NCBI RefSeq assembly: GCF_021800405.1
Contig: NZ_CP084550.1
Location: 496,001-560,000, forward strand
Reading direction: 5' to 3'
From: Arthrobacter sp. FW306-07-I
Lineage (GTDB): Bacteria; Actinomycetota; Actinomycetes; Actinomycetales; Micrococcaceae
DNA length: 64,000 bases
Of the stretch, positions 47,501 through 58,306 are shown piece after piece. The position numbers and the translations under genes were made by a program. The first letter of the stretch is position 1. Every line of letters starts with the position of its first letter. The notes under the pieces are model-generated. The model was given only the letters and a program-made list of their open reading frames with translations. It did not search any database and was not told the DNA's origin.

Positions 47501-47824
47501 TCACCGCCAGCCTTCCACGCGCCAGGTCATGAAGGCGGGCTCCTCGTACGGGTGCGCGGCACGCAAAGCAGCCACGACGGCGGCCAGCACCTGCTCTTCG
47601 ATCACGCACTCGATGCGTTCCTCGGCAACTATTTCAGGGGTGCCTGGCCGTCCAAGGAAGGGCCGGGCGCCTTCTTGCGGTGTGAACCTCCCGGTCCCCG
47701 GCGTGACGAAAGAGCAGTGGGAGTAATTGCCCACGCGGCCAGCTCCAGCGTCGCCGATGGCATCCAGAACCTCCCGGGTGTGGGACGTGGGGACGTAAAC
47801 CACCAGTGCATGCAGCTCTGCCAT
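47501..47824 (-). CDS. YqfO/NIF3-insert-like small protein
   Basis: A 107-residue protein with the ferredoxin-like/CutA-like fold seen as an insert in NIF3/YqfO proteins: ALVVYVPTSHTREVLDAIGD, GAGRVGNYSHCSFVTPGTGR, and ALRAAHPYEEPAFMTWRVE. HPYEEP is the characteristic end motif. It has no NIF3 metal-binding domain attached. The ATG at 47824 precedes this conserved start; the open frame upstream adds 61 unconserved residues. Function unknown. Confidence 0.8.
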   Translation of the reverse strand: MAELHALVVYVPTSHTREVLDAIGDAGAGRVGNYSHCSFVTPGTGRFTPQEGARPFLGRPGTPEIVAEERIECVIEEQVLAAVVAALRAAHPYEEPAFMTWRVEGWR

Positions 47825-48155
47825 GGCCCCTATCCTGCCCGATGCCGCAAGGGGCCGGACACTTCGCGCATTCCATTGCTTATCCCCGCCGCAGCCGCGA
47901 TCATTGGAACGTACACCGATTGGGGCAATCTCAAGGTTGTGAGCTGCGTGGCCTGGTTGGACGGGACGGACCCGGCAGCTCAACGGTGCACCAGGGAATG
48001 GGCGCATTGGGGGCGTCCATTTTCAGATTAAAGACGCCGACAGAAGTCTCCGCGGTGTGCGGACGCCGACGCCCCAAAGCTGCTCCGGACGGGCCAATTG
48101 GGCGATGCGGAAAAGTTCAGGTAATCTGGTACCTGCTTTTGATTCAGAAGCAGAT
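47825..48155 (+). promoter_or_regulatory. Noncoding stretch with the tRNA-Ser promoter
   Basis: No coding sequence is supported in these 331 bases. TTGGGC, an 18-base spacer and TAATCT (about 48122-48127) form a plausible promoter for the tRNA gene 28 bases downstream. GGCGTC/GACGCC arms around 48013-48039 could form a weak hairpin. The rest shows nothing I recognise. Confidence 0.45.
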
Positions 48156-48240
48156 GGAGAATTCGCCTAGCGGCCTATGGCGCACGCCTGGAACGCGTGT
48201 TGGGTTAACGCCCTCGGGGGTTCAAATCCCCCATTCTCCG
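48156..48240 (+). tRNA. tRNA-Ser (anticodon GGA)
   Basis: The acceptor stem GGAGAAT (48156-48162) pairs fully with ATTCTCC (48233-48239), with a G discriminator base. The anticodon arm is CACGC-CTGGAAC-GCGTG, giving anticodon GGA for UCC/UCU serine codons. A long variable arm (class II) follows, then the T arm GGGGG-TTCAAAT-CCCCC. The CCA end is not encoded. A strong terminator begins 5 bases later. Confidence 0.95.
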
Positions 48241-48245
48241 CCGGT

Positions 48246-48290
48246 CAAGAACCCGGCCCCAGCAAACGTTGGGGCCGGGTTCTTGCTTTT
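48246..48290 (+). terminator. Terminator after tRNA-Ser
   Basis: CAAGAACCCGGCCCC (48246-48260) pairs perfectly with GGGGCCGGGTTCTTG (48271-48285) around a 10-base loop, followed by CTTTT. Confidence 0.92.
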
Positions 48291-48354
48291 CGCCGTCGTC
48301 GGCACTCTTTTCCCTGGCTTTTTCATGTCGCCGGCCTTGTCGGCGAAGGCTCGC

Positions 48355-49290
48355 TTACGCCAGGTCCGCCGACGGCTCCCCGAGCCGTGTCAGGCGCTGC
48401 CTCGCGGCGATTTCACTCGGACCCATGCGCCGGCCAATGCCGCCCAGGGCGAGGTGTACGACGCCGAGCACCACCTTCGTGGCCAGCCTCACCGGAAGGG
48501 GAAAGGGGCCCAGCCGTGGTACAGAAAGCCCCAGCATCTCGCGGTACCGGGGTTCCAGGCTGTATACGGCGCCGGCAAACAGGATGCGGTAACCGGGCCT
48601 CAGCAGGGGATGGAGCGGAGCGTTGCGGAGGAACTGCACGGTTTCCTCCACCCGTCCGTCTGCCCTCAGCTGGCCCTGCGCGTACCACCTGTCCAGTTGG
48701 CTGCGCATCTCCGCTTCAGTCGTCGGCGGGTTTTCCACCCCCATCATCCGGCCCGCTTGTGCCCACTCCCGGACGTAGGCGTCGGCGCCGCCGGGAATGG
48801 GGCCGCCCCAGGTCTTGTGGGCTGCGAGGAAGCCGTCCGTGAAGGCGATGTGGATCCAGCCGGCGAGTGCCGGATCGTTGGCACTGTAGGTGCGCTGGCC
48901 GCCGTTGTTGTCCTGGTAGCTGCCCTGGACCGGCTCGTGGAGGTGGCGGACACGCCGTGTTGCCTCCTCCGCCGCCGCAGTGGATCCGTACGTCACCGTG
49001 AAGATCCAGCGGATGGTGTTGGCCAGCCGGCGCAGGGGGTCATCACGGAAGTTGGAGTGCTCGTGAACGCCCGCCAAGGCGCCCGGATGCAGCGACTGCA
49101 TCAGCAGCGTGCGGATGCCTCCCACGATGGGCGTCATGGAGCCGTGTACAGCCCAGACCGCTGAACCGGGCAGGTGGTAGCCGGCGTCGTCGCCTTCGGC
49201 CAGGCGCAGCGACCACTCCGGCGGGGCGTCGGCCTTGCCTGAAAAGGTCTTTTTGACTTCGTCCCGCCATGTACGAAGGACATTGCGCAT
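48355..49290 (-). CDS. MpaB-type oxygenase (DUF2236)
   Basis: A 311-residue protein of the ER-bound oxygenase MpaB/latex-clearing-protein-like family: AVHGSMTPIVGGIRTLLMQS followed by LHPGALAGVHEHSNFRDD, WIFTVTYGSTAAAEEATRRV, WIHIAFTDGFLAAHKTWG. Histidines in LHPGALAGVHEH and HIAF may bind heme, as in Lcp. The C-terminal LPVRLATKVVLGVVHLAL is hydrophobic and may sit at the membrane. Such proteins oxidatively cleave isoprenoid or other lipids; the substrate is unknown. Confidence 0.82.
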   Translation of the reverse strand: MRNVLRTWRDEVKKTFSGKADAPPEWSLRLAEGDDAGYHLPGSAVWAVHGSMTPIVGGIRTLLMQSLHPGALAGVHEHSNFRDDPLRRLANTIRWIFTVTYGSTAAAEEATRRVRHLHEPVQGSYQDNNGGQRTYSANDPALAGWIHIAFTDGFLAAHKTWGGPIPGGADAYVREWAQAGRMMGVENPPTTEAEMRSQLDRWYAQGQLRADGRVEETVQFLRNAPLHPLLRPGYRILFAGAVYSLEPRYREMLGLSVPRLGPFPLPVRLATKVVLGVVHLALGGIGRRMGPSEIAARQRLTRLGEPSADLA

Positions 49291-49478
49291 GAACCATTGT
49301 TGCCCATTCCGGCCCGGACAGCAGTGCTCATGGCTTCAAGCGCAGATCCGCATCCCCCTAAGGCCCGATAAAAAACCCGTAATGCCCCGGCCCGGGGTTT
49401 CCACCTGTGAGGTCCTGTGGTCCCATGGGACATACCGTCGAGACAACGTGCGGCAGGCCACGTCGTGGAGTCAGTCAA

Positions 49479-51185
<1,707 letters not shown>

Positions 51186-51237
51186 GGAAATTTCATTCCT
51201 GACCCGTACATCGGGGGCACGGCATCGAACTCCCCAT

Positions 51238-51750
51238 ATGAACAATCCTTCGCTGATGCGCAGCCCGCGCCCCCTGTATCCGATCCCGTTGATTCTCAAC
51301 GACGGCACCAGGACGAGTTTCGGGCAGTTCAAGGGAAAAGTAGTTTTGGTGGTCAATGTCGCCTCCAACTGTGGCTTCACCCGCCAATACGCCGGCCTCG
51401 AAGCTCTCTACGCCAAGTTCCGGGACCGGGGTTTCGAGGTCCTGGGCGTCCCGTGCAACCAGTTCGCGGGGCAGGAGCCCGGTACAGACGACGAAATCGC
51501 TGACTTTTGCGAACGGAATTTCGGCGTTACGTTCCCCCTGACGGCCAAGACTGATGTCCGCGGCAGGAAGCAGCACTTGCTCTACGGCGAGCTCACCAAG
51601 TTCCGGACCGGCCTGCTGCCGGGGCTGGTGAAGTGGAATTTCGAGAAGTTCCTGGTCAGCCGCGAGGGGGACGTAGTGGCCCGGTTCGCCCCCACGATCG
51701 AGCCGGACTCCGCAGAGATCATCGAGGCAATCGAGCATGCGCTCGGATAA
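51238..51750 (+). CDS. Glutathione-peroxidase-family thiol peroxidase
   Basis: A 170-residue peroxidase with the family signature VLVVNVASNCGFTRQYAGLE carrying the peroxidatic Cys, VLGVPCNQFAGQEPG with the catalytic Gln, and VKWNFEKFLVSREGDVVARF with the catalytic Trp and Asn. Bacteria of this group lack glutathione, so thioredoxin or mycothiol-linked reductants are the likely donors. No Shine-Dalgarno is clear before ATG 51238; ATG 51256 is an alternative. Confidence 0.92.
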   Translation: MNNPSLMRSPRPLYPIPLILNDGTRTSFGQFKGKVVLVVNVASNCGFTRQYAGLEALYAKFRDRGFEVLGVPCNQFAGQEPGTDDEIADFCERNFGVTFPLTAKTDVRGRKQHLLYGELTKFRTGLLPGLVKWNFEKFLVSREGDVVARFAPTIEPDSAEIIEAIEHALG

Positions 51751-51909
51751 AAGGTGGCCCGGCGGTTTGCCCACGCAAAAGCGCAGTTCTTGTAACTTTT
51801 TCCACATCAACGACGGCAATTTACCCCATGTTTGCCAAATGTCTGATTGGATAAATATTACTGAAGGGTACAAGGGAAGAACGGCTTCCCACCGACCATA
51901 GAGGTAGCA

Positions 51910-52839
51910 ATGGAGCACATCGAGGCCGAACATCCCCGGCCGCGCCACTTCCTACTCCACCTGAGCGATCCCCACCTGTTGGGAGGTCCAGAACCCCTCT
52001 ACGGAACCGTCGACAGCGAAGCCAGGCTCATCCAGCTCTTCGACGAAGTCAAAGCGTCCGGCGCCAGGCCCGAAGCCGTGATCTTTACGGGCGACCTCGC
52101 CGACAAGGGCGATCCCCAGGCCTACGTGAAGCTGCGCGCCATCGTCGAGCCCGCCTGCAGGGAGCTTGGCGCCCAGGTTATTTGGGCTATGGGCAACCAC
52201 GATGATCGGGCCAATTTCCGCCAAGGCCTGCTGGACCAACCCGGCACGGATGAGCCGGTGGACCACAGCTACTTCATTAATGGGCTGCGCGTCATCACGC
52301 TGGACACCACCGTCCCGGGCTTCCACCACGGCGAATTGAGTGCCGCCCAACTGGAGTGGCTGGCCCGGCAGTTGGAAACCCCCGCACCGGACGGCACCAT
52401 CCTGGCCCTCCACCACCCCCCGGTCCCATCCGTGCTGGATCTTTCGGTGCTGGTGGAACTGCGGGACCAGGCGTCGTTGGCCGCAGTGGTGCGCAACTCT
52501 GATGTCCGCACCATCCTGGCCGGGCACCTTCACTACTCCACCACGGCGGGCTTTGCCGGCGTTCCCGTCTCGGTCGCGTCCGCCTCCTGCTATACGCAGG
52601 ACCTCAACGTTCCGGCGGGAGCCACCCGCGGGCGGGATGGCGGCCAGGCCTTCAACCTGGTCCATGTCTACGAGCACACCATCGTGCATTCTGTGGTCCC
52701 GCTGGGCAGCTCGCCCACTGTCGGCGAGTACGTGTCACCGGAAGAGACCGCCCGGCGGCTGGAAGCGGCCGGCATCCGGATCCCGGAAACCACCAAGCAG
52801 CGCGGCAGCGCCAGGCTTGGAAGCCCTATTCGGCGCTAG
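51910..52839 (+). CDS. CpdA-type metallophosphodiesterase
   Basis: A 309-residue calcineurin-like phosphoesterase. Metal-binding motifs run in order: [10 protein letters not shown] (DxH), [12 protein letters not shown] (GDxxD), [12 protein letters not shown] (GNHD), [10 protein letters not shown], and [14 protein letters not shown] (GHxH). This pattern fits CpdA-like enzymes that hydrolyse cyclic nucleotides. GAGGTAGCA precedes the ATG. The gene stands alone. Confidence 0.88.
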   Translation: MEHIEAEHPRPRHFLLHLSDPHLLGGPEPLYGTVDSEARLIQLFDEVKASGARPEAVIFTGDLADKGDPQAYVKLRAIVEPACRELGAQVIWAMGNHDDRANFRQGLLDQPGTDEPVDHSYFINGLRVITLDTTVPGFHHGELSAAQLEWLARQLETPAPDGTILALHHPPVPSVLDLSVLVELRDQASLAAVVRNSDVRTILAGHLHYSTTAGFAGVPVSVASASCYTQDLNVPAGATRGRDGGQAFNLVHVYEHTIVHSVVPLGSSPTVGEYVSPEETARRLEAAGIRIPETTKQRGSARLGSPIRR

Positions 52840-52903
52840 GGCCGCCGATGCCTGGGTGCCGGCCCCACGTGTGCGGGCCGGCACCTGCGCCCTGACCGCC
52901 CGG

Positions 52904-54541
52904 CTACTTTTCCCAGGGTGCCTTGATGGGGAAATAACGCTCCAGGAAGTTCGTCACCACTTCGGCGCGCTCATCGGCACTGACTTCAGGGAAACTGCCA
53001 TCGTTCAGGCAGAAGAAGTCCATGTTCCGCTTGGCGAGCAGCTTGGGCAGGTACTTCAGTCCCGCGCGCATGGTGGTGTCCACGTAGCGCACCTTGGCCG
53101 CTGTCTGGGTGACGGCCCGGCCGGTGAGCAGGGCGTAGTAGTGGTAGAACGAGTTGGTCACGGAGATGTTGTCCGCCGCACGGAACCGGCTGGCCGCCGT
53201 CTTGCGGAACTCCTCCGGGAACTCCTGCTCCATCTGCTCCACCAGGCTGCGCCGCAGGGGCGCGGCCGTGTGCTCGAGGTGCCGGGTGGTGATACGGCCA
53301 AACCGGTTCCACAGGAGCTTGCGGTTCACCCGGGCAGCATTTTCGAAGCCGCTGCGCTCGGCGTCGTTCTCGCCCAGTCCAATCCGGGTTTCCGCCTCGA
53401 TGAACTTGGTGATCCCGCCGGGAGTGAAAAACATGTCGGGGCTCACTGGGCGGCCAAAGAACATGTCGTCATTGGAGTACAGGAAGTGCTCGGACAGCCC
53501 CTCGATGTGGTGCAGCTGGCATTCCACAGCCTGTGAGTTGTGGGTGGGCAGCACGGAGGGATCGGCGAAGAATTCTTCACTGCGGACAATGGTGACGGAC
53601 GGATGGTCCGCCAGCCAGGCAGGTGCGGGGGAGTCGGTGGCAATGAAAATACGGCGGATCCAGGGCGCAAACATGTACACGGACCGCAGGGCGTACTTGA
53701 GTTCGTCGATCTGCCGGAACCGTGCCTCGTGTTCATCACCTTCGCCCAGCACGTGCCCCTTCTGCTGGGCGCGGCGGGCGGCGATGTATTCCGGGGAACT
53801 GCCATCCACCCACGAGAAAACAATGTCGATGTCGAAGCTGATGTCGCTTGCATGGTCGGCGAACATGTTCTCGATGGTGGGCCAGGTGTGGCCGTAACGC
53901 TCAACAGTCCCGCGAACTGCATCCTGGCGCAGCAGCGTCCTGCGGGTCAGGGAGTTCTCAATGGGGAGGATCAGCTGTTCCCCCTCGAAGGACCACAGCT
54001 CGATCTGGACGCCGGCGGAGGCGCCGAACTCAAAACCGCCCACCGGCTCCACCCGGGGCCGGTACAAGCGAAAAATTCGTGCCTGCCGGCTGGGGGACAG
54101 TTCGCCGTCTGCCACCAGGACGGAGGTCTTCTTCTTGGCATCCACCGTCATGGAGTAGAAGGGCTCATCGCGGCAGGCCTCCACCAGCGCGGCGCGGAGC
54201 TTCTTCCGGTCCTTCCAGTCCACGGCCAGCACAGGGCGGTCGTTGTTGCCGCGGACCAGGAGGTAGGAGAGGTCGGCGTTCGCCAGGACATTGCGCAGGA
54301 ACAGCAGGTCTTCCACCATGGCCTGATAAGGGGTCCTGGTGTCATTGGTCAGGGCGTAGCGGCCCTTGTGCCGGATGACGTCAGTCCGGTGGCTGAGCCG
54401 CTGCTCCGCCGCCCGTGATGTGATCTCGGCGTGAAATTGTTCCTCCACGGACGCCTGGCCGCCGTAGTAGACCTCGTCCTGGACCGGTGCTTCTGTAATG
54501 GTTATCTCCGCGCTTCTGGAAGTGGGCATTCTTACCTGCAT
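52904..54541 (-). CDS. Stealth-family sugar-phosphate transferase
   Basis: A 545-residue protein with the Stealth conserved regions: CR1 IDIVFSWVDGSSPEYIA, CR2 RFRQIDELKYALRSVYMFAP then IRRIFIATDSPAPAWL, CR3 HHIEGLSEHFLYSNDDMFFG, and a CR4 region near FFCLNDGSFPE. Stealth proteins transfer sugar-1-phosphates to build phosphodiester-linked surface polymers. About 200 N-terminal residues precede CR1. I use ATG 54541; ATG 54529 is also possible. No capsule cluster surrounds it. Confidence 0.88.
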   Translation of the reverse strand: MQVRMPTSRSAEITITEAPVQDEVYYGGQASVEEQFHAEITSRAAEQRLSHRTDVIRHKGRYALTNDTRTPYQAMVEDLLFLRNVLANADLSYLLVRGNNDRPVLAVDWKDRKKLRAALVEACRDEPFYSMTVDAKKKTSVLVADGELSPSRQARIFRLYRPRVEPVGGFEFGASAGVQIELWSFEGEQLILPIENSLTRRTLLRQDAVRGTVERYGHTWPTIENMFADHASDISFDIDIVFSWVDGSSPEYIAARRAQQKGHVLGEGDEHEARFRQIDELKYALRSVYMFAPWIRRIFIATDSPAPAWLADHPSVTIVRSEEFFADPSVLPTHNSQAVECQLHHIEGLSEHFLYSNDDMFFGRPVSPDMFFTPGGITKFIEAETRIGLGENDAERSGFENAARVNRKLLWNRFGRITTRHLEHTAAPLRRSLVEQMEQEFPEEFRKTAASRFRAADNISVTNSFYHYYALLTGRAVTQTAAKVRYVDTTMRAGLKYLPKLLAKRNMDFFCLNDGSFPEVSADERAEVVTNFLERYFPIKAPWEK

Positions 54542-54623
54542 GATAGTCCTGCCGGAGTAACTGCATGTTCCGGGGCGCCGTCGGGGCCCCGCAGTCACCG
54601 TCGGACGGTAGCCCGGCAGGGGC

Positions 54624-55553
54624 TCAGTCGTCCAGCGCCTCGCGCCATGCGCGCAGGAAGGCGCCGCCGGCGTCGTCATGGATAACCGTGGCTTCCAGCC
54701 CCAGGTCCTCCGCCGTGAGTACCGGGTAGGGCTTGTTGGGTACGCCGTCGGCAGGACGCACGTCGACGTGCTTCACGGCGTGGTCATTGTGGTGCAGCCA
54801 GTCGGCCATGGCGTAGTCGGTGCGCGAGTCACCCACGGTCCGCCACGCCTGCGGCGTGATGCCCTGGGCGGCAAGCAGCTCCACCGCCCGGCTGGCGCCC
54901 AGGTCCTTCCCCAGGCGCACGGACTCGATGTCCGTGGAGATGATGGTGGGATCGACGCGGTAGTCCACCTCGTCGTCGGAATTGGGGACGTGGTGGTCCA
55001 GGCGGACAACGCCCAGCCCGTGGCGCGCCATAAGCTCCATGGCCTCGGCGTCGAACAGCTTCTGCTCGGCCAGGTAGTCGGCGCTGGGTACATCGATGTG
55101 CTGCTCCACAGACACCATGGCGCGCTTGGTCTCATCAAAGAACATGTGAGCCGCATAGTCCTCTGCCACCAGCCGGCGGATGTCCTCGCCGTACGCTGCC
55201 GGCACGGCCAGCTCCCGGTCCACGTGGATGGGACCCGGCCCGGCGGAGGTGTAGCTGAACCAGACCGCCCCCTTTTCGCAGATGGCGTGGATGACGGTGC
55301 CTGCCGGGATGCCTGCCGCGATCATCGGCTCCATCACCTGCTCGCGGATGAAGGCGTCGGAGCGGCCGGTGTTGAAGATGACGGGGATCCCTGCCGCGGC
55401 GAGGGCCACCAGGTCACGGATGATGTCCGGCTTGACGTTCCGGGTCACCGGGCTGGCCACCGGTCCGTCCACATCCAGCAGGAGCGCCAGCGGCGGTGGG
55501 GACGGCAGTCGGATTCCGGGCGCGGGTACGGCGGGGGACTCGGTTGCTGTCAT
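54624..55553 (-). CDS. HAD-superfamily hydrolase
   Basis: A 309-residue HAD protein: motif I LALLLDVDGPVASP, a VIFNTGRSDAFIREQV segment, and the motif IV-like TVGDSRTDYAMADWLH. The LDVDGxxx...NTGR...GDSxxD pattern is like Cof/MPGP-type sugar phosphatases, although motif I has DVDGP rather than DxDGT. The substrate is unknown. GACAAT lies 6 bases before the ATG, with GGAG between, so either leaderless or led initiation is possible. It lies 82 bases upstream of the Stealth gene on the same strand. Confidence 0.75.
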   Translation of the reverse strand: MTATESPAVPAPGIRLPSPPPLALLLDVDGPVASPVTRNVKPDIIRDLVALAAAGIPVIFNTGRSDAFIREQVMEPMIAAGIPAGTVIHAICEKGAVWFSYTSAGPGPIHVDRELAVPAAYGEDIRRLVAEDYAAHMFFDETKRAMVSVEQHIDVPSADYLAEQKLFDAEAMELMARHGLGVVRLDHHVPNSDDEVDYRVDPTIISTDIESVRLGKDLGASRAVELLAAQGITPQAWRTVGDSRTDYAMADWLHHNDHAVKHVDVRPADGVPNKPYPVLTAEDLGLEATVIHDDAGGAFLRAWREALDD

Positions 55554-55696
55554 GGCTCCATTGTCTCAGCAAGGCCGGCGGTGCCTGCGCAGGCACCAAG
55601 CGCGCGGACGTGGCGTTTTGTCACTGTTTGGCTACAACCTGGCACCTGCCAGCCCTGCTACTTTCGCTGGCGCACTGCGGTGCCTACTGTGGCATG

Positions 55697-55996
55697 GTGA
55701 TATTCAAAGCTGTGGGCGAGGGCCGCCCTTACCCCGACCATGGTTACAACACTCCGAAACAGTGGGCATCCCTGCCGCCGCGGCCCGTCAGGCTGGACGA
55801 ATTGGTGACCACCAAGCGCACCCTGGACCTGGAAGCGCTGCTGGCAGAGGACTCCACCTTCTTTGGTGACCTTTTCCCTCACGTCGTGCAGTACCAGGGC
55901 ACGTTGTACCTGGAGGACGGGCTGCACCGCGCCGTCCGGACCGCACTGCACCAGCGCACTGCAATCCACGCCAGGGTCCTGGTGCTCGATGGCTAG
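55697..55996 (+). CDS. Small ParB/Srx-like domain protein
   Basis: A 99-residue protein. RLDELVTTKRTLDLEALLAE and YLEDGLHRAVRTALHQRTAI HARVL resemble the ParB/sulfiredoxin N-terminal fold, in which a DGxHR motif binds nucleotide or phosphate. It could be a small regulatory or antitoxin-like protein; I cannot assign a role. GTG 55697 is 6 bases after TACTGT, so it is probably leaderless; ATG 55694 is the alternative. The stop overlaps the following LytR_C gene by 8 bases. Confidence 0.6.
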   Translation: MIFKAVGEGRPYPDHGYNTPKQWASLPPRPVRLDELVTTKRTLDLEALLAEDSTFFGDLFPHVVQYQGTLYLEDGLHRAVRTALHQRTAIHARVLVLDG

Positions 55997-56651
55997 GAAG
56001 CGGCCGCAGGACCCCGGCGTCCTGCATGGCCACCATGTTGTTTCCGGCCCGGAGCTGCGCGCCGCCCTGGAGGCGGCCAAGGACGCCGATGAGACCGCCC
56101 GGGTGCGCCGCCGCGTTTTGCACGGCGTGGTGCTGGTTCTGCTGATCGGCCTGATCGCGGCCGGCATCATCCTTGCCATGGCCATCATCAATGGCCGGCT
56201 GAAAATTCCTGCCGCCGAACCGGCCCCGACGCCGGTATCGTCCTGCCCCGCCTCGACCTTCGATTACACGCCCAACGACAAAGTCAGCCTCAATGTCCTG
56301 AACTCCACCAGCCGGGCCGGGCTCGCCCGCTCCGTGGCGGACGAGTTCCTGGCCCGGAAGTTCGTGGTGGGGAACGTAGCGAACGTCAACGCCGGCTACC
56401 GGGGCGTGGCTGCGGTGGTGTCAGGTGCGGCCGGACAAGCCGCGGCTTTCACGGTGCAGCGCAATCTCCAGGGGTCGGACTATTTCCAGGACGGCAGGAC
56501 CGACGCCAGCGTTGACGTGATCCTGGCGCAGGACTACAAGGCGCTCGTCCCGCCGGAGCTGGTGGACCAGACGCCGGGCCAGCTCAGCTGCCCCAGGGAA
56601 AGCCGGCGCATAGCCGACCCGGACAAGCTGCCCGTCACCCCTGCGGCCTGA
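55989..56651 (+). CDS. Membrane protein with extracytoplasmic LytR_C domain
   Basis: A 220-residue protein: a basic cytoplasmic N-terminus, one membrane segment (VVLVLLIGLIAAGIILAMAI), and an outer LytR C-terminal-type domain (VSLNVLNSTSRAGLARSVAD, then VILAQDYKALVPPEL). LytR_C domains accompany cell-wall teichoic-acid ligases, but here the LCP catalytic domain is missing. The ATG at 55989 lies inside the end of the preceding gene, so the two are co-translated. Confidence 0.8.
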   Translation: MARKRPQDPGVLHGHHVVSGPELRAALEAAKDADETARVRRRVLHGVVLVLLIGLIAAGIILAMAIINGRLKIPAAEPAPTPVSSCPASTFDYTPNDKVSLNVLNSTSRAGLARSVADEFLARKFVVGNVANVNAGYRGVAAVVSGAAGQAAAFTVQRNLQGSDYFQDGRTDASVDVILAQDYKALVPPELVDQTPGQLSCPRESRRIADPDKLPVTPAA

Positions 56652-56697
56652 TCATTTTGCCCCTGATTTCTTGGGCCCCGCACCTGGTGGCTGCTTG

Positions 56698-57348
56698 CTA
56701 ACTGGCCACCGCCGGAAGCTGCGCCACCCGAATGGGCCGCCCCTCGTCGTCGAACCTTGCACCTGCGCCCAACTGGATGAACCGCACGGTCCGGGCCACC
56801 CGGGCCTCCAGTTCGGCGGGCTCGTCGCTGCCCCTCGCCGCGCTGGAGGACAGGGTGCCCAGGATCAGCTGTGACTGCTGGCCCACATCGGCCACCGGCA
56901 GGTAGCCCTGCTCCATGCCGTCCCGCAGGATGCCCTGGAGCAGGACGCTGAGCTCACCCACGTGGTCGGAAAGCTTGGCAAAGGACGACGGCGACAGTAC
57001 GGCACCCATGGCAGGTCCCGGCGGGAGGTGGCGGCGGCTGAGGTCAACCACCTGGGCGCGGACGTACAGGGCCAGCCGTTCCACCGGGTTCTCCAGGCGC
57101 TCCAGCGCGTCGCGCAGGTCGGAGAGGAACTTCTCGGTCTCATCGAGGGCGTAGGAGATCAGGAGCTCTTCGATGTCCGCGAAGTAGTTGTAGACGGCGG
57201 TCCTGCCAATGCCTGCATGGCGCGCAACATCAGTCATGGTCAGCCCTGGAAGGCCATGGGTGAACAGTAGCTCGCCGAAAGCGGTGAGGATGCGGCGCTG
57301 GGTCTCCGCGCGTTGTTCGGTATTGCTGGCCGCTGAAATCCTGGGCAT
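56698..57348 (-). CDS. TetR-family transcriptional regulator
   Basis: A 216-residue repressor. The N-terminal helix-turn-helix is RRILTAFGELLFTHGLPGLT then MTDVARHAGIGRTAVYNYFA; the rest is a helical ligand-binding domain. TAAAGT lies 6 bases before the ATG, and that -10 box is part of an 8-base inverted repeat, so autorepression is likely. The regulated neighbour could be the FrnE-like gene downstream of the operator on the same strand or the operon is monocistronic; the ligand is unknown. Confidence 0.88.
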   Translation of the reverse strand: MPRISAASNTEQRAETQRRILTAFGELLFTHGLPGLTMTDVARHAGIGRTAVYNYFADIEELLISYALDETEKFLSDLRDALERLENPVERLALYVRAQVVDLSRRHLPPGPAMGAVLSPSSFAKLSDHVGELSVLLQGILRDGMEQGYLPVADVGQQSQLILGTLSSSAARGSDEPAELEARVARTVRFIQLGAGARFDDEGRPIRVAQLPAVAS

Positions 57349-57353
57349 GCGGA

Positions 57354-57381
57354 CACTTTACCGCTATGTGTCAGTAAAGTG
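57354..57381. promoter_or_regulatory. Operator palindrome over the TetR promoter
   Basis: CACTTTAC (57354-57361) and GTAAAGTG (57374-57381) are perfect inverted 8-base arms with a 12-base spacer. The arm next to the gene contains the TAAAGT -10 box, so bound protein would block transcription of the TetR gene itself. Confidence 0.7.
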
Positions 57382-57383
57382 CG

Positions 57384-58082
57384 CTAGACGGCGCAGCCGT
57401 CCGGACCGCAGGCTTCAGCTTCCGTGGAATTGACCAGGACCAGAGGATTCGCTTCCTGCCAGGCCTGGTTCAGGGCGGCGGTGAACGTCTCCGTGGGCTG
57501 GGCTCCGGACAACCCGAACTTGCGGTCGATTACGAAGAACGGGACCCCGCTGATGCCCAGGCCACGGGCCTCCTGGAAATCGAACCGGACCTCGTCCGAG
57601 TACTTGTCCGTGGTGAACAGCTCATCCACCTCGGGAGCCGGCAAGCCCAGGTCCCTGCCGAGGGCGGTCAGATACTCCCGGCTGCCGATGTCCTTGCCGT
57701 GCTCGAAGTGATCGCTGAGCAGGCGTTCCTTCGCCGCATCCTGCTTGCCGTGTGCCGCGGCCAGGTGGATCAGGCGGTGGGCGGTGAAGCTGTTGGCCAC
57801 CACCACCTTGTCGAACCGGTAGTACAGGCCTTCGCCCTTTGCCTGCTGGGCCACGTGCTCGAACATTTGGGAGACCTGCTGGGCCGGCATGCCCTTGCGG
57901 CTGCTCAGGTACTCCAGTTCGGTGCCGTCGTAGTGTTCCGGCAGCGTGGGATCCAGCTGGTAGCTCCGCCACACCACGTCAACGGCGTCGCGGTGGGGAA
58001 ATGCAGCCAGGGCAGCTTCGAACCGTCGCTTGCCGATAAAGCACCACGGGCACGCGACGTCCGACCAGATCTCAATCTTCAT
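57384..58082 (-). CDS. FrnE-like DsbA-family oxidoreductase
   Basis: A 232-residue thioredoxin-fold protein: IEIWSDVACPWCFIGKRRFE with the CPWC active site, VVVANSFTAHRLIHLAAAHG, and GISGVPFFVIDRKFGLSGAQ with the cis-proline loop. The FrnE group acts as cytoplasmic disulfide oxidoreductase or isomerase in stress or secondary metabolism. No signal peptide. ATG 58082 gives the family-typical start; the frame upstream reads through noncoding sequence. A C-terminal CGPDGC adds two cysteines. Confidence 0.88.
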   Translation of the reverse strand: MKIEIWSDVACPWCFIGKRRFEAALAAFPHRDAVDVVWRSYQLDPTLPEHYDGTELEYLSSRKGMPAQQVSQMFEHVAQQAKGEGLYYRFDKVVVANSFTAHRLIHLAAAHGKQDAAKERLLSDHFEHGKDIGSREYLTALGRDLGLPAPEVDELFTTDKYSDEVRFDFQEARGLGISGVPFFVIDRKFGLSGAQPTETFTAALNQAWQEANPLVLVNSTEAEACGPDGCAV

Positions 58083-58306
58083 GTTTCTCACAACCCGCGT
58101 ACCGCGGGCGCCATTCCGGGCCGGCGGTATGACATTCAGCACACTGGGTCTTGTCTTGGAGCCGCTGCTGGGTAGATAGTCGGAGCAGAGGCGTCGAGCA
58201 GCGGGCCCTTTCGAAGTGGAAAGCACCGCGGAATACGAAATTGTCCCGGTGGAAGTTTCGCCCGGCCAGCTGGGGAGCCCGGCCTGTATCACCTGGGAGG
58301 CCAGGA

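Noticed and set aside
47806..49164. A 452-codon plus-strand frame running through the tRNA-Ser gene
   Set aside because: It passes through a tRNA and its terminator and is antisense to the MpaB-type gene.
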